DNA of 64,000 nucleotides from Arctopsyche grandis. Lineage: Eukaryota; Arthropoda; Insecta; Trichoptera; Hydropsychidae. The stretch is taken from assembly GCF_051622035.1 (NCBI RefSeq), contig NC_135355.1, forward strand, positions 558,001 through 622,000. Reading direction: 5' to 3'. Each line of letters begins with the position of its first letter. The first letter of the stretch is position 1. The position numbers and the translations under genes are program-made. The notes below the pieces were generated by a model. The model did no database searches. It had not been told where the DNA came from and saw only the letters and a list, made by a program, of their open reading frames with translations. Shown here one piece after another: positions 11,162 through 23,171 of this stretch.

Positions 11162-13378
11162 ATGATATGTTTTGAATTCGGAACGTAGATCAGTGGAAAA
11201 AAAAAGAGAATCCACTCATCGAGCTATCTTAAGTAAGTACAGTAGGTACTTACTTAAATCTGTGATATAAAATACACACAATTTTGGTAGAGAATTTAAT
11301 AAAAAAATTCAAGGGCTTTTTTGTTGTGGAGAGAACAATTAAGTCGAGAGTCTCGTTTTGGTTTCGAGCGAAAATTTTCGGAATACATTAGAAAGCTTTG
11401 ATGAGTTGGAGGCGAGTGGGAGCGTTGCCCAAAAAGAAAATGCTTTAATGCAACAAACATTCGGGCCTCATTCTCCCGCCACACCAAGGTGTTCGGAAAA
11501 TGTCTACTTTGAGTTTTCCCCGTCGGTGAAAGCATACCCACCGCCGCGCCCGGTGGAAAACTCTTAAAAATGAAAAGCCTTTGTCACGAGGACAATCCGC
11601 TAATGGTGTGGTGTAAATGTGAAAAAAGGCCCAGAATTCCCCCTCCCCTCTCCACCCCTTCCTTACGTTTTCCCAACGAGTCCTTAATCTCATTAACGAA
11701 AGAGCCATCGTGGTTTAAGTCACCAGTTGAAATAACTTACGATATAGTAAATCTAAAATTTAAGGCTTCCAATCCCTGGTATTTTCTGGTAACGTGAATT
11801 CCGAAATGGAACTGGAACTGGACCGGAAATGGAACCTCCCCTTGCATATCAAGCTGAAATTAAATATTTGTATTCTTTATTTACTAATTTAGAGTTGATA
11901 AGATTTTGTTCAGAATTCGTAAACCGGAAATAGTAATTTTTTTTTGAAACAATATTTCATTATTTTATTTTATTGTACATACATATGTGCGTATTTGCAT
12001 AATATATGTATATCATGTCTTTTACGATTCATCCCAATCCGTTGAGCGGCTAATGAGACAATTGAATCCAAAAACTTATAAAAAGATAAGACCTAAAAGA
12101 GGAGGTACCAATTCCGGTTAACCTAAAAATTTTGAAAATACATCACAATGTCATTATATACAATTCAGTGACTGATAAAACACACACACACACATTATTT
12201 AAAAACCATGGAAAACAAATGGATTCAAAATTTCAAAAAAAAGTTTATTTATTTATATAATTTTAGCTATCTAACTAATTTATAAACGAAAATAAAATGA
12301 GTGAGCATTGAAGTAATGCTTTTAGTATACATAATATAATATTACAGATAAGAGTTAAAACCAGTATCAACAATTCTGCTTCTATTTCCAATCGTCAGTT
12401 GTTTTTTGTGTGGTTTTACAACCGTCATTGAAATTATCTTGATGAAAATACATTTTAGCATTTCAATTCTTAATAATTGCTTACTTAAATTTTATTCCTT
12501 TTGAGTACAAAAGATGCATGGCGAATTCGAGTAGTTTGTCGAATTCCATTATCGATGATCTTATTTTCAATTCCAAAATATGTTTCATCTGTGGGAAGAC
12601 TATTATTTTAATATTGTACGAGTGATTATTTCCATGCGGTTTTTCATTATTATTGTAAACATAATATTGTAATAAAAACATGTTTTTCTGTGGTATGTCA
12701 CATCTAGCACTAGCCCTTTAACCCTAAGTTTTAAAAAACTCAAAAAACTGTTTTTATTTCTGCAAAAGATGCGAATATTGCATTAAAAATTCAATCATTT
12801 GAAATTTCACAAATCAAAATCCCAGTACCAGTCTTTGTCCCAGTATAATATCTTTGTTGAGATTATTTATTGAGCCAACACTTTTAAATATTTTTGGTTA
12901 TTTAAAATTACGTTTACTATAAAATTGATAAATAGAGGAGTCGTGGGAAAATAAATTCGATCTCCTCAATGATTATGAATAAAAAAATAACTAATGTGCT
13001 ATAAGTGTATTCATTTTTATTTAAATTTTTATTTACCCAAATCTTACCTATACACTATGAATGTACTCACTCTTTATTTTATACCTTTTTCATTACCAAT
13101 AATTCAATAAATTGGGTAACATGTCAATTTTCAGTGATTTTTTAATTCCTTTCATTTTTCATGTTTTAAATATGGCTATTATTTTTATTATTAATAATTT
13201 ACTATAATCATTCAGGATGGAGTCAGAGTCGGTAAATTCTGATCCGACTCCACAGCCCTGATCTAAACTAAAGTTCAATTATATATTCCCCGTATGTTGG
13301 TCACGTGTCATGGCACTATGGCATTTATGAGAAATAAAAAAATGAAGGTAATTTTGAATGTTTGTTTTCAGTAAATAA
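11162..13378. other. intergenic DNA with repeat fragments
   Basis: 11290-11800 has higher GC and several short overlapping frames on both strands, none with a recognised domain. 11800-11960 shares words (gtattctttatttactaatt; ttcagaattcgtaaaccgga) with 44520-44620, so it is a dispersed repeat. 12243-12290 resembles the LINE 3' tail. 13217-13258 is a probable transposon terminus. No gene is supported. Confidence 0.45.
13217..13258 (-). mobile_element. probable DNA-transposon terminus (cagggctgtggagtcgg type)
   Basis: Read on the minus strand this begins cagggctgtggagtcggatc and continues to ccgactctgactccatcc, a self-complementary end common in decayed hAT-like elements of many animals (family knowledge, not shown here). 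The partner end was not found; the element probably extends left towards 12930. Confidence 0.4.
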
Positions 13379-14831
13379 TTAATATATGTACGTATCAATA
13401 CAACAGCAGGTTTGAGATATTCTTATATATCGTGATAAAACCGCAGAACGACAGTGCTCCAAATCATTCGCTTCTATTCTTTCCAATATTGATTTATATG
13501 GTATTATAAATAAATAAGCTCCATCTCTTGGCAAGCTTAGATTATGAACGCTGGTCCATTCATTATTTCCAACGTCGTATTCCAAAACATCGTCAAAAAG
13601 TGCATCTTCATCGCGTCCACCTGTATAAAAAAAAAAAGGTTCGATATAGCCAGTACTCACCACTCAATACGTAAAAACTGAGAATTTAACTTGACGGCAA
13701 TCACCCATAAGGAGGAATTTATTTTCGTAAAAGCATAGACTAGCTCCCGCTCTAGGATTTGGCAGCGTGCAAAACTCGGTCCATGTGTCAGCATCGGGAT
13801 CATACGATTCGACAGAATCTGTATAAATAGGTTGAATCGAGAACTTTGTTTTACCGCCAACGACAAAAAGTTTTCCCTTGATTACAGCAATCTAAAATTG
13901 TAAAAATAAAACGAAGCACTTGTTCAAGTGAATACCAAATTATTGTATACATACAATATGTGGTTAGAGTTATGAGCTATAATTATATTATTAGAAAATT
14001 ATAATAATTGGAAAGTGGTTTAAATAAATGTATGTATTATACATATGTAGGCATATAACACTGAGCAACAAAAAAAAAAAACAAGACCGGAGACTAGCCA
14101 ATCTTTACTAAGTTGTTGTTTGGGTCTCCTTTACGTACATATAAATTTAAAAATAAATGTGAAGATCAAAATCTCACTTATTGTTCCCGTATAGCAAAAC
14201 GTCAAAATGGCATCGATGACTTGATCATCGAATTCACTGAATATTTCACTCAATTGGTGGGATTTATACTTAAAAAAGTCAGTACATCCCGACATGACGA
14301 CCATGTGCGCATCATACCTGCAAATATACACACATATGAATACATTCATAGTATTTGCATATGTAGTTAAATATATCATGGCACCATAGCGGGTTTTTCT
14401 CCAAGATGAAACCTTCGCCAAATTTGTACATACTTTATATATTACATTTATAACAATATTTTTATAAATTTGAAACTGTTTTCAAATAATAGTGACAAAT
14501 GAGCATAAATAATGAAATCAGATAAATCGGCAAACTCCGATAGAATACAATTGACCTGGAATCACATATATCCATGGTCTGGCCAGCAACACCGAGCCAG
14601 GGTTTGAACCCATGACCTGTCAGTTGATAGCACTATACGCTAACCACTGAGTGTGTATTATTAATAAGGAAACTGCTTCTTCTTTGGATAATATTGTATT
14701 ATACAAAGATCTAAATACCTTTTTCCACGTACACTAAATGTTATGTCGGTGTGCTTTCCCTCGTTCATGCAATCGTACATGTGTTTTATCAGAGAATTCA
14801 TAAATTTGGTTTCCGCGTTGCAGTCGGTCAT
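13379..14831 (-). CDS. BTB-kelch (KLHL-like) gene, central part missing
   Basis: KLHL proteins are substrate adaptors for CUL3 ubiquitin ligases: the BTB domain binds CUL3, BACK links, and a six-blade kelch propeller binds substrate. Four exons read on the minus strand. 14831-14719 starts MTDCNAETKFMNSLIKHMYD and ends HTDITFSVRGK with donor AG|GTATTT. 14317-14178 completes Arg and gives YDAHMVVMSGCTDFFKY... ILTFCYTGTI, the BTB core. 13891-13705 gives IAVIKGKLFVVGG... SVESYDPDADTWTEF, a kelch blade. 13620-13379 joins through ATGG|GT to make LLMGGRDEDALFDDVLEYD, ending in TAA at 13379-13381. These total only about 227 codons against 550-620 for the family. Exon 2 ends in phase 1 while exon 3 opens in phase 0, and only 286 bp separates them, so BACK and roughly three to four blades are absent. 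It is a decayed or deleted copy, or an assembly gap. Confidence 0.8.
14510..14660 (-). repeat. tRNA-derived SINE-like repeat, partial copy
   Basis: It shares ggtctggccagca, gggtttgaacccatgacct and aaatcggcaaactc with the copies at 33080-33525, 53650-54033 and 54220-54690 (opposite or same strand). The block resembling ggttcgaatcc is a Pol III B-box. It lies in the first intron of the kelch gene. Confidence 0.65.
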
Positions 14832-15302
14832 GTTTGATAAAACGAGTATGTACCTAGTAAATATAATACGTAAATATATTCAAATTTGTACATTTTTCAC
14901 ACATACATATAATACATTATTACCCTACACATGTCATTATACATACTCAATGTGGATGAAGTTCGTAACTCTTATGTAGGTACCTGTATGTACAAACGTA
15001 CCTACGCATGTATCATTTGATGAATAAACCATAAATATTGTATCGAAAATTGCTATAGATATCTTGTAACTAAAAGGTGAAATGACCTGATAATGATAAA
15101 ATGATTTATGACCTGATAACTATTGAATTTAATGCTGCACTATCGCTTTACACGCAACTACAAATATGTATACCATTCTACTTTTATTACATATAACCAA
15201 CTAACTCTCGGGCGCGATTTGAGCGATCTGACATTTTTTTTGGTTTCTAGTGCATATTTGAGTGACATTAATCGAAAACTTCCCTAGTCTCATGCTTATT
15301 GT

Positions 15303-15480
15303 TTACTGGTGGTTTTACGCGGCTTCGCTCAGTGTTTGTAATATAAACCGCTTAAACAAAATATAAAATTTATTTGAAAAAATAATAATATTCAACCATA
15401 TCGATATTTTGTTCGATGACGTCACGATCTACGAACCAAAAAAAAATACAAAGTCTCTTTCGAAATTATATATTGGATAA
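15303..15480 (-). mobile_element. Helitron-like 3' end (GAGCGAAGCCG family)
   Basis: Read on the minus strand it ends gagcgaagccgcgtaaaacc then accagt, the diverged form of the cactag|t terminus at 27065. It shares cgaaattatat, gtctctttcg and tttgtaatataaaccgctta with the inverted copies at 23172 and 31783. The 5' limit is unclear. Confidence 0.5.
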
Positions 15481-16403
15481 GCAACATTTTTAAACACACA
15501 ATATTTAAACACACATTTTTAAACACAGCAATATTTATTTATTAAAACCATGTTAAATTTTTCTAATAAAATATATATGTATAGTTTTTGGGGCTAGGAA
15601 ATAGAAGGGAGAAGAGGATTCGGAGGAGCTGGGGGATGTAAGGAAGGAGCAAAGCAAAGGACCAAGCCCCACTAGAAATATACGTATGTATAGGGGTGTA
15701 AAAAGCGGGTTCGCAGACAATATTTGGTCCGGTGGGCCGGACGAGTCGTGTTCATGCAAATGTGCGGCCCTGTCCCGAATACTAAGCCGGCCCACCACAC
15801 CTCGAAATGTTAGACAAACAACGCCACCGCTTCTCAAACCCTCTCCCATCTAATTTAATCAGATCAGACTTGACGGAGAGCCCGTTGAGACGGTTGTTAC
15901 AATCTTGGACGACCCGAAGCCCTCAAGAAATCATAAGGGCCGTATTGATTTTGTCCGTCGACTCCCCTCCTCCTCCTCCTCCTCCTCTCATTACTTCACC
16001 AAAATTACCCTCGATTTATATTTTACAACAAGCACATCCATTTGATTGATACAATTCCTCGATCAGTCGGAATTCGACAGACAGAATGTGAGCATTTTTA
16101 TTTTCACCGGCAAGTATGAGGTATAATATGAGGTAAATAGCTGCCATTTGACGTTCATCTGTAGGAAAAGTATTTTAGATTCGATGGATGATTTTACAGT
16201 GAATGAGAAATACCACAGTGGTGAGTTATTTTACACCAAAGGGAAAATCTATTGTTGTCTGCTCTGCAGTTATGTCTACGAAGAATGAGAATGAAAAATT
16301 CCATACTTAAAATGACGCGGATTTTATAATATTCTCTTCAATTGTTTGTTTTTGGAAAATTATTAAACAAAATCGAATATTTAAAGAAATTATTTTTGCT
16401 TTA

Positions 16404-16560
16404 TCTATGTATGTATGTACGTAATAACAACAGATGAAGTTTTATGATCATGCGAAAATTCGAACTCGAGATTTTGACTGATTCGAAATCAGAATCGATC
16501 ACTGATCACATTTTCATGACCGTGTTTTTTTGTATTTTTTGAATACCGCTAGCCCTATTT
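16404..16560. repeat. dispersed actttatcta repeat, partial copy
   Basis: It contains gctttatctatgtatgtatg, the core agatgaagttttatgatcat and cgagattttgactgattcga, the same family as the copies at 9233, 28507 and 29982. The copy stops near 16560, where a second repeat shared with positions 120-430 begins. Confidence 0.75.
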
Positions 16561-16990
16561 GTGTTACCGTTAGGTGATTTATGAGGAAGTAAAAATAATA
16601 ATTCTTTGATTTTTTTTCTATCGTAGTGCGTATCTTCGTAAGTCAAAACATCTTAAATCGAGGACTACCTGTATGTGATTGTTGATGATCTAATTTTAGC
16701 TCAATCTCGAATATTTATTTAAATTGTGTATGTTCTCTTTTAACTTTAAATATTTAATTTTAATTTTAATATAATGATTATAATTTTATTATGATATTTG
16801 AATTTTAATATAATGATTATAATTTTATTATGATATTTGAATTTAATTTTAATATAATAATAATAGTTTTAATTTTGATATTCAATTTCAATTTTTAATT
16901 TAATTTTTATTTCGATATTTTGTACGCTACTGGTTTTAAAGTTGGCCTGGGACCGTTCGTTGGCTTGGTGCGTACGCAGCATTAAGAAAA
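16560..16990. repeat. dispersed repeat shared with positions 120-430
   Basis: It shares gatctaattttagctcaatc and ttatttcgatattttgtacg, then ctactggttttaaa and ggtgcgtacg, in the same order and orientation as 120-430. An extra tandem duplication of about 41 bp (unit aatataatgattataatttt...) at about 16770-16850 is absent from the other copy. Confidence 0.75.
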
Positions 16991-17603
16991 CAAAGTATGT
17001 ACCTACATATATTATATTAAACATAGGACATTGTTACATATATACATATGTCGTGACGTATTAACGTATATATGTACATATGTATGTATGTACATACGTC
17101 CAAATTGGAACGTTTGCGGTTTTACGAATAGTATATACATATGTATATATGTATATGTACATATGTAGCGAATGTGTGTTGTGGCGTGGCATTAGACCAT
17201 CACAATTTGCAAGAGACCGAATTTCATTATTTCGCAGGTCTTTAATTAAAGTTTGAGATATCGTCGACCTCTCCGTCTGCCAAATGTCTAATTGCTGCCA
17301 CTTACCTATGTACATACATATACCTACATAGTAACTTGCTCAACTTGATCATTTGATCAACTTTGCATAATTCAATTTTGTTCCCCTTTTTCACGTCTCA
17401 ACGCCTCGTTTTCCCCCCATATTTTCTCGAAAAAAAAACTACATATTAAAATATTATATATTATATAAACTTTATTTTATTTTGTACATACGTAATATAT
17501 TTTTAAACACAATAAATTGAAAATAAATAATAAATTGAAAGATAATTCTATTTAGTTTGATCCTTGAGCCTGATGTAAACTAGCGAGTTTATTTGTATCT
17601 GAC

Positions 17604-18611
17604 TCAAATGTTGTTAGTAACATACGGAGATCGCCTCTTTACAACATCAAGACGGTTACGAGATTTTGAGAGGAGATGCAGATCTCGACTAAATCTAGAT
17701 TCGACGAGATAAGATGTAGGAAATGCGGCGAAATATAAACTTGCTTTCTCCCAAAGCCGTGGAAATATATTCGCTATTTCAGTGCTGATCCAACAATTTT
17801 GTGGATCTTTATTTAGTTTAAATCTTACTTGTGTATTCACATTACTTTGCAGATCTATCAGACTTTCTTACAATTCGATATCAATATTAATTACATCGAC
17901 ACTAAATGGATCAATCTCCCAATCATTAAATCTAACTTGCATATCCTCATGAAGCTGCTTCAAATTTTGAATATATACATATGTAAAGATCGTCATCTTA
18001 TACATATTTCAATAGAAATAGTAGCCAATAACGGAATGTGTCCTAACTCATGTCGTCCAATATTATTTTTGAAAGGTTGAGCTTTCCTAGAAAAGCAATA
18101 ATTATATTTTTACACGTTATGAGATTACAATATTACCCTTCGATAACCAACGAACTTCCGTGTGTAATAGAAGGGGCTTAAAATTCTCCTCGTTTTCCTC
18201 ACATATTTGTCGAAACAGGCAATTTCGAAGTGAACTTTTGATTTAATGAATTTTATTATAATATTACTCGAGACCCATGTAAACGCCTTCCCAACCTTAT
18301 TTAAAAAATACTTGGCACATATTTTTTCAGATATGCGATAAATCATCGATATTTGCCAACCATTGAAGCAGCCCCATCTGTTGCACAAGCTAGTATACAT
18401 ATTTTCCGAAATGCAAACGTATATTCAGTTTGATGACAAATAAAACTTTTAAGCTCTTCTTTCGATATTACTTATATATAAATAATTTATTATTTTATTC
18501 TGACTAGCCTAGAGCTCTTTTTGCCTCCCCAAAAGTAGAATTTTGGTTTGTGCCTCCCTTGAGAGATTCTGGGCCTCCCAAGGAGACCATGTGTACCCAG
18601 GTTGAGAAACG
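17604..18611 (-). mobile_element. decayed hAT (Charlie/FAM200-like) element, minus strand
   Basis: Read on the minus strand, the element starts cagcgtttctcaacctgggt at about 18611 and continues with G-rich 'ggaggc' repeats, a typical hAT-Charlie end. The minus frame 18400-18125 contains degenerate RWGCFNGW... and a segment like VIKAVNKIKS, and 17840-17604 reads FPTSYLVESRFSRDLHLLSK then SRNRLDVV, the conserved C-terminal hAT block. Frames are broken between them. No matching left terminus was found, so the element is truncated near 17560-17600. Confidence 0.75.
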
Positions 18612-19644
18612 CTGGTTTAAATGATTTTGGATAATTTTGAAAGCTTCCAAGATGGAAACCAGATAGCAGATGGTTAATCTTGAATTTCGAAAACCAAAAT
18701 ACTATATTTATTAAGTTACAGTTTCCCGTTTTACAAAGTATATTTCTCTTCTAAAATAGAAACATCTGTTCTATCTTTTTCTATTATTAATTAATGATAA
18801 TACAAAATTGCAATGCAATGTTGTAATTCAGCATTTTACAATGCAAATATCGGATTTAGCTGAATTGTAAAAATTATATTATTGCAATAATAAATATTCC
18901 CTGAATTCTGAATATCATTTTGGGTTGTGAAATGAACAATTATATTGTGTATTAATGAAACAATAAAGTATTTTGAAAAATGCATGATCTATAAAAAAAA
19001 GTTGTATTGTCAACAATTTTGCGTAATATTTTGAAACGCGTGCAAAAAATATGAAATTAATACAAACTAATTACAACAAGAAACTTATTAATTCGTAACT
19101 GCAAAAATCTATTTAAACCTATTTGCAATACTGGGTACCAATAATATCTGTGTACAAAGTAATGGGAAAGAACCAATATATGAATGTATCAGACAATGTA
19201 TATTATGTATATAATAATATGATATGTAGACGGCGTCGAAGAAGAAAGAGTAAATAACGGTTACCATGAGAGGTGGAAAAAGAGTAAAATAAAAAAGAAA
19301 TTGCGAGAGGAAAAATAAGAGGTGCGGAAATGGCGATGGAAATGCACGTCCGTGTTATCGGCGGAATTCTTGTTATCGCCTTTGAAAACAAAACTCATAA
19401 ATAAAAATTTTGCACATAAAATATGTCAGAAGGCGAGTTCTCATCTCGCCCTGCTATAAATTGCTTACAAACATCCCTCTCTCTTTCTTTTGAACATCCC
19501 TTTGCTCCCGACCGTGACGTTGGAAAGTGGCTCATCATTCGATGTTGAGTCATTACAGGCGATGTCGATTTTTATTATTTGTCTTAAATTGCGGTGAATC
19601 AACCACTCGTTCGGAATATACATATACTATATGTAAATACATTA

Positions 19645-20258
19645 TTATATATATAAAGACGGTAATCTAAGTGTGTGTGTGTCCTAACGCTTGCTGAACA
19701 TAATGAATGAATCGATAAAAAGCCTAAACTTTGTAGAAATTCATTCATCGAGACTTGCCGCGGTATCGAACCGGTGAACCCGCGAATACAAATATCCTCT
19801 TATAGGTATATCTGAGTTCGGGGAGCTAGCCATTACGTCATCGTCGAATTTTCAAATAGTCCTTTTTTTAATATTTTCCTTAGCGCCATATAAAAATACG
19901 TAATAATGATTTTATTAAGCGAGGTTTTGAACATTTTTTTTGTTTTAAACAATTAAATATATATTTTAATAAATAAATAAATATTTAAACGATATTTGAA
20001 AAATAAATTGAAATTGAAGTCACGAGGTGTTGAACTAGGGACTTCCGGATCTCGATTCTGATTTCAGTTCTGAATTTTCATTCCATTTTCAGTTTTGGTT
20101 CCGGATTGCTATTTCAATTCCGACTCCCGATACCATTTTCCGATTTCGATTTTAGTTCCGATTCTCGATTTTGATTTCTCTTCCGATAACTTTTAATATT
20201 ATTTTTTATTGAATAATTTTATGCCCATGCGATGATATTCCATCGGGCCAATCACTAG
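19645..20258 (+). mobile_element. non-autonomous Helitron
   Basis: The 3' end has the Helitron layout: hairpin gcgatgatattccatcg (20229-20245), a short spacer, then CTAG (20255-20258) followed by T. The 5' end is near the tatataaagacggtaatcta segment at 19648-19668. Its terminal 40 bp match the copies ending at 48335 and 63725. No Rep/helicase coding sequence is present. Confidence 0.75.
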
Positions 20259-20622
20259 TATATATACATATATCTACGTACATATTATCCTTAGGTATAC
20301 ATAGAAAAGTCCACAAATCACCATAGAGTTTTCCTCAATTCCCTTGCCTTCGTTTACCTTAATTTCCTTCGACCATTACTTTTTCAATCCATCATATTCA
20401 CCACGATCGCGATTCTCACCCATCACTATCGACCACTATAACATTACATCTCACTTTAGACTTGGCACGAAGCATTCCGAACACATACATCGAACATGCG
20501 GGCATTGTTTGCCTCGGTCTTGTTTTTATTTCATCCCCACTATTTTTGGGGATACATAGATAGGGGCTTTGGTCGTTCAGAAGTGAATCCGATCAAAGCG
20601 TCGGAGGTCCCTTGGGAGCTCT

Positions 20623-20653
20623 CAAAGGTTGCACTTGCAAGTTGCAACCTTTG
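20623..20653. repeat. 31-bp near-perfect palindrome
   Basis: The sequence from 20623 (caaaggttgcacttgcaag) to 20653 (ttgcaacctttg) is its own reverse complement except for one offset pair around the centre. It lies in a locally GC-richer stretch with no recognised gene. It could be a dyad binding site or a hairpin. Confidence 0.7.
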
Positions 20654-21305
20654 TTCGCATCACAATGTACCCGGCGAATGAGTATTTCGTGTCATCCGAG
20701 CCACAAACCTGAAGCAAATGCAAATGCAAAGCTTGCCACTGTTCCTCGATACTGCTGGATATGTTACGTACATATATTCAGGTAGGTAGGTAGGTACTTA
20801 TACAATAAAACACCTGTTCGATTAGTAAAGGAACACTTTACTAATCTAGGCATATCATAGGATACACGAGTGTTAATTAGATTTGAGTGATTTTTAATTT
20901 CTGTTTTATTATAGCTTATTGAAGTGAAGATGTCAAAGTCCGCTCTCTCGTATAAAATACAATTAAGCCCCATTCGAAGGAGAAGAGGAGCTTTTGTTCT
21001 TGTCAGCCTTTACAAGTCTTGCATCTCTCTCCCGGTATCTTTTAATTAATTCATTAAATCTTCATTTTAAAGCCTTCTTTTTAATTCTCGCGGTCAAAAT
21101 TAAGTCATTACAGCATTCAGAGGTACATAGGTTCATTATGCAAGTTATATACATATGTATGTACGATCGCGCTATAAATAATCATGAGAGCGCCTTCTAA
21201 GCTCTGAATTTTCTTATCTATATATAATTAATAATGAATTCTATAATATGTATGTATCTAATAGTATGTATCTAATATGTATGTATAATATGTATGTATC
21301 TAATA

Positions 21306-21351
21306 GCAAATAGTGCTTCCAATCCCTTCCGGGATTGGAAGCACTATTTGC
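21306..21351. repeat. perfect 46-bp hairpin (21-bp arms, 4-nt loop)
   Basis: The left arm, gcaaatagtgcttccaatcc plus c (21306-21326), and right arm (21331-21351) are exact reverse complements around the loop ttcc. The block tagtgcttccaatccc also occurs once at about 25930 as a repeat end. The hairpin may therefore be two opposed transposon ends joined, a foldback or minimal MITE. Confidence 0.9.
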
Positions 21352-23171
21352 ATATTTTCATATTTAAAAAGCGTTCAATTGCATTTTTCACGCAAAAAAT
21401 ACTCCCATATTAGCGTTCTTGTTTTGAGAATTTGGCTATAAATTTTCAAAACAAAAAAAAATAAAAGTTCTTGCTTTGAGCTTCAAATTTTCGGTTCGCA
21501 TCCATGTCTAGATTTCCGTTAGATTTAATAAAACACACCCTATAATGTAATTAAATAAAGTAAAAAACATCACTTTGATTTATTGATTATTTTTGTATAA
21601 ATATTTTGTACCACTTAGTAATTGTGCAACGAAACAATCCACTAATATAAAAACAAATGCATTTTATTCAATAATTAATTTTAATATAGTTTATAGTACG
21701 ATATAACAAAAAACTGAACATTTACTTATAATCTTCGTACAATTAACAAAAACAACAGCGCCTTAGTACAACACACACCGTGTACCGAAATCTGAACCCT
21801 TGAAAATCCACAGTACGAATGAGTAACAATGGATCATGTTCAATCCTGAATAGCACAGGTTTCATAAAAAGAAAAAAAATCAATATATACTTCAAATATC
21901 ATTGCAGTTGAGCACAAAATCTGTGACACAATTCAGGCCGTTCATACAATTTCGTGGAAACGGTTCAGAGCAAACAAACGGACTATGACTGTCATTGTTC
22001 ATCCCACCATTTTTCGTTATATAACGTTTTTTCCTTATTATATTTGTAAAAATATTATTTTTAAAGAACTTCTTTTCAGCCCCGTAATCTCGGTATTCAG
22101 ACTAGTTTCAGCACCGGGATTTACGGTACCAGATAACACCGGGATCGGAAACCCTAGTATGGGCCTACATAAGCTGGAATGTCCTGTACACATACGTATA
22201 AATGACAGGTCTCGGGTTGAATATTTGAAGTTGAGCTCCAAATCTATAAAATAATACCGAATGTGATCGTCATTGGATATGTGAGTAATTGTGTTAAGTG
22301 CGATGAAACTGTTTTCATTTGAAAAATATGTAAGTGTATGTATGTGTATGGAAGACATAAAAGATAAGTTTTTGACGATAAATAAATATTCGCTCCGTCG
22401 GTCGTAAACAGAGTCCCCTTATTAAGTTCACTTGACAGCTGACTGCTGAACAAAGGAGCAAGCCAGACGCTCAAGAAATGTCGTAGAAAGCCACGAAAAT
22501 AGACCGCGAAGAACTTAAAATGTATTGCGACTTATTGTGCGCACAAGCGAATAGTCAAAAGAAAGAAAAAAAATAACAATACTCGGAAACAATGCGTAAA
22601 TATCGAAGAAAACATATATGTATATACATAATGTGTATCCGTACGATGGGCACATGAAAAGAAACTGTCAATCCCAAATCACGTTCACGCAAGAGGGAGT
22701 CCCTACGTAAACGCGAATCATCTATGTACATATGTATGTATGTATATATGTACAAACATACATACATATGTACTTATAACGGAGAATTTATTAAGTTGGA
22801 CTGTTGTGTTGTCTGTAATTAAACGGATGCTTTGGGTTGATAAGGGTTGATTTATCATGATATACATACTTGGTACTTATCGCTGGTTATGGACGATTTT
22901 CGTGAATATTGAACGATCATACAAGATATCTACATATGTTTGTAGATATAGCTACATATATGTATGTATATCAATTAATACTTATTTGTGTTTATCGTTA
23001 TTTTCGTATTTAAATAGTATTCCAAGCCTCAAATTCAGTTTTTTCTTAATCTTCTTATAATACATATACATATGTAGTATGTACATATATTCATACAGTG
23101 ACCATATTTCTTTGGAGAAAATAAAGGACATATGAAGACTTTATTACATTTATTATAAAATAGCAGCTTAC

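Larger units (their letters stand above)
14832..19640. other. repeat-rich intergenic DNA
   Basis: No gene is recognised. 15303-15480 is a Helitron-type end. 15590-16070 is a GC-richer island with a CTC-rich run (15961-15985) and overlapping frames on both strands but no domain; it could hold an untranslated exon or conserved non-coding DNA. 16404-16560 and 16560-16990 are repeats. 17040-17165 is a cluster of tacatatgta motifs. 17604-18611 is a hAT remnant. 18612-19640 shows nothing specific. Confidence 0.45.
20259..23171. other. intergenic DNA with hairpins and repeat fragments
   Basis: No gene is recognised. 20340-20700 is GC-richer with short frames and a near-perfect palindrome (20623-20653). 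21306-21351 is a perfect hairpin. 21306-22260 shares words with 25920-26250 (gtgcttccaatccc, gcaccgggatt) and is probably a decayed DNA transposon. 22857-23100 holds tacatatgta clusters. Confidence 0.45.

Noticed and set aside
11296..11797. Overlapping frames on both strands in GC-richer DNA
   Set aside because: None contains a known motif and both strands are equally open; not enough for a gene call.
13657..13866. A 69-codon minus frame over the third kelch exon
   Set aside because: It is an alternative frame; the correct frame reads KGKLFVVGG... SVESYDPDADTWTEF and joins the next exon in phase.
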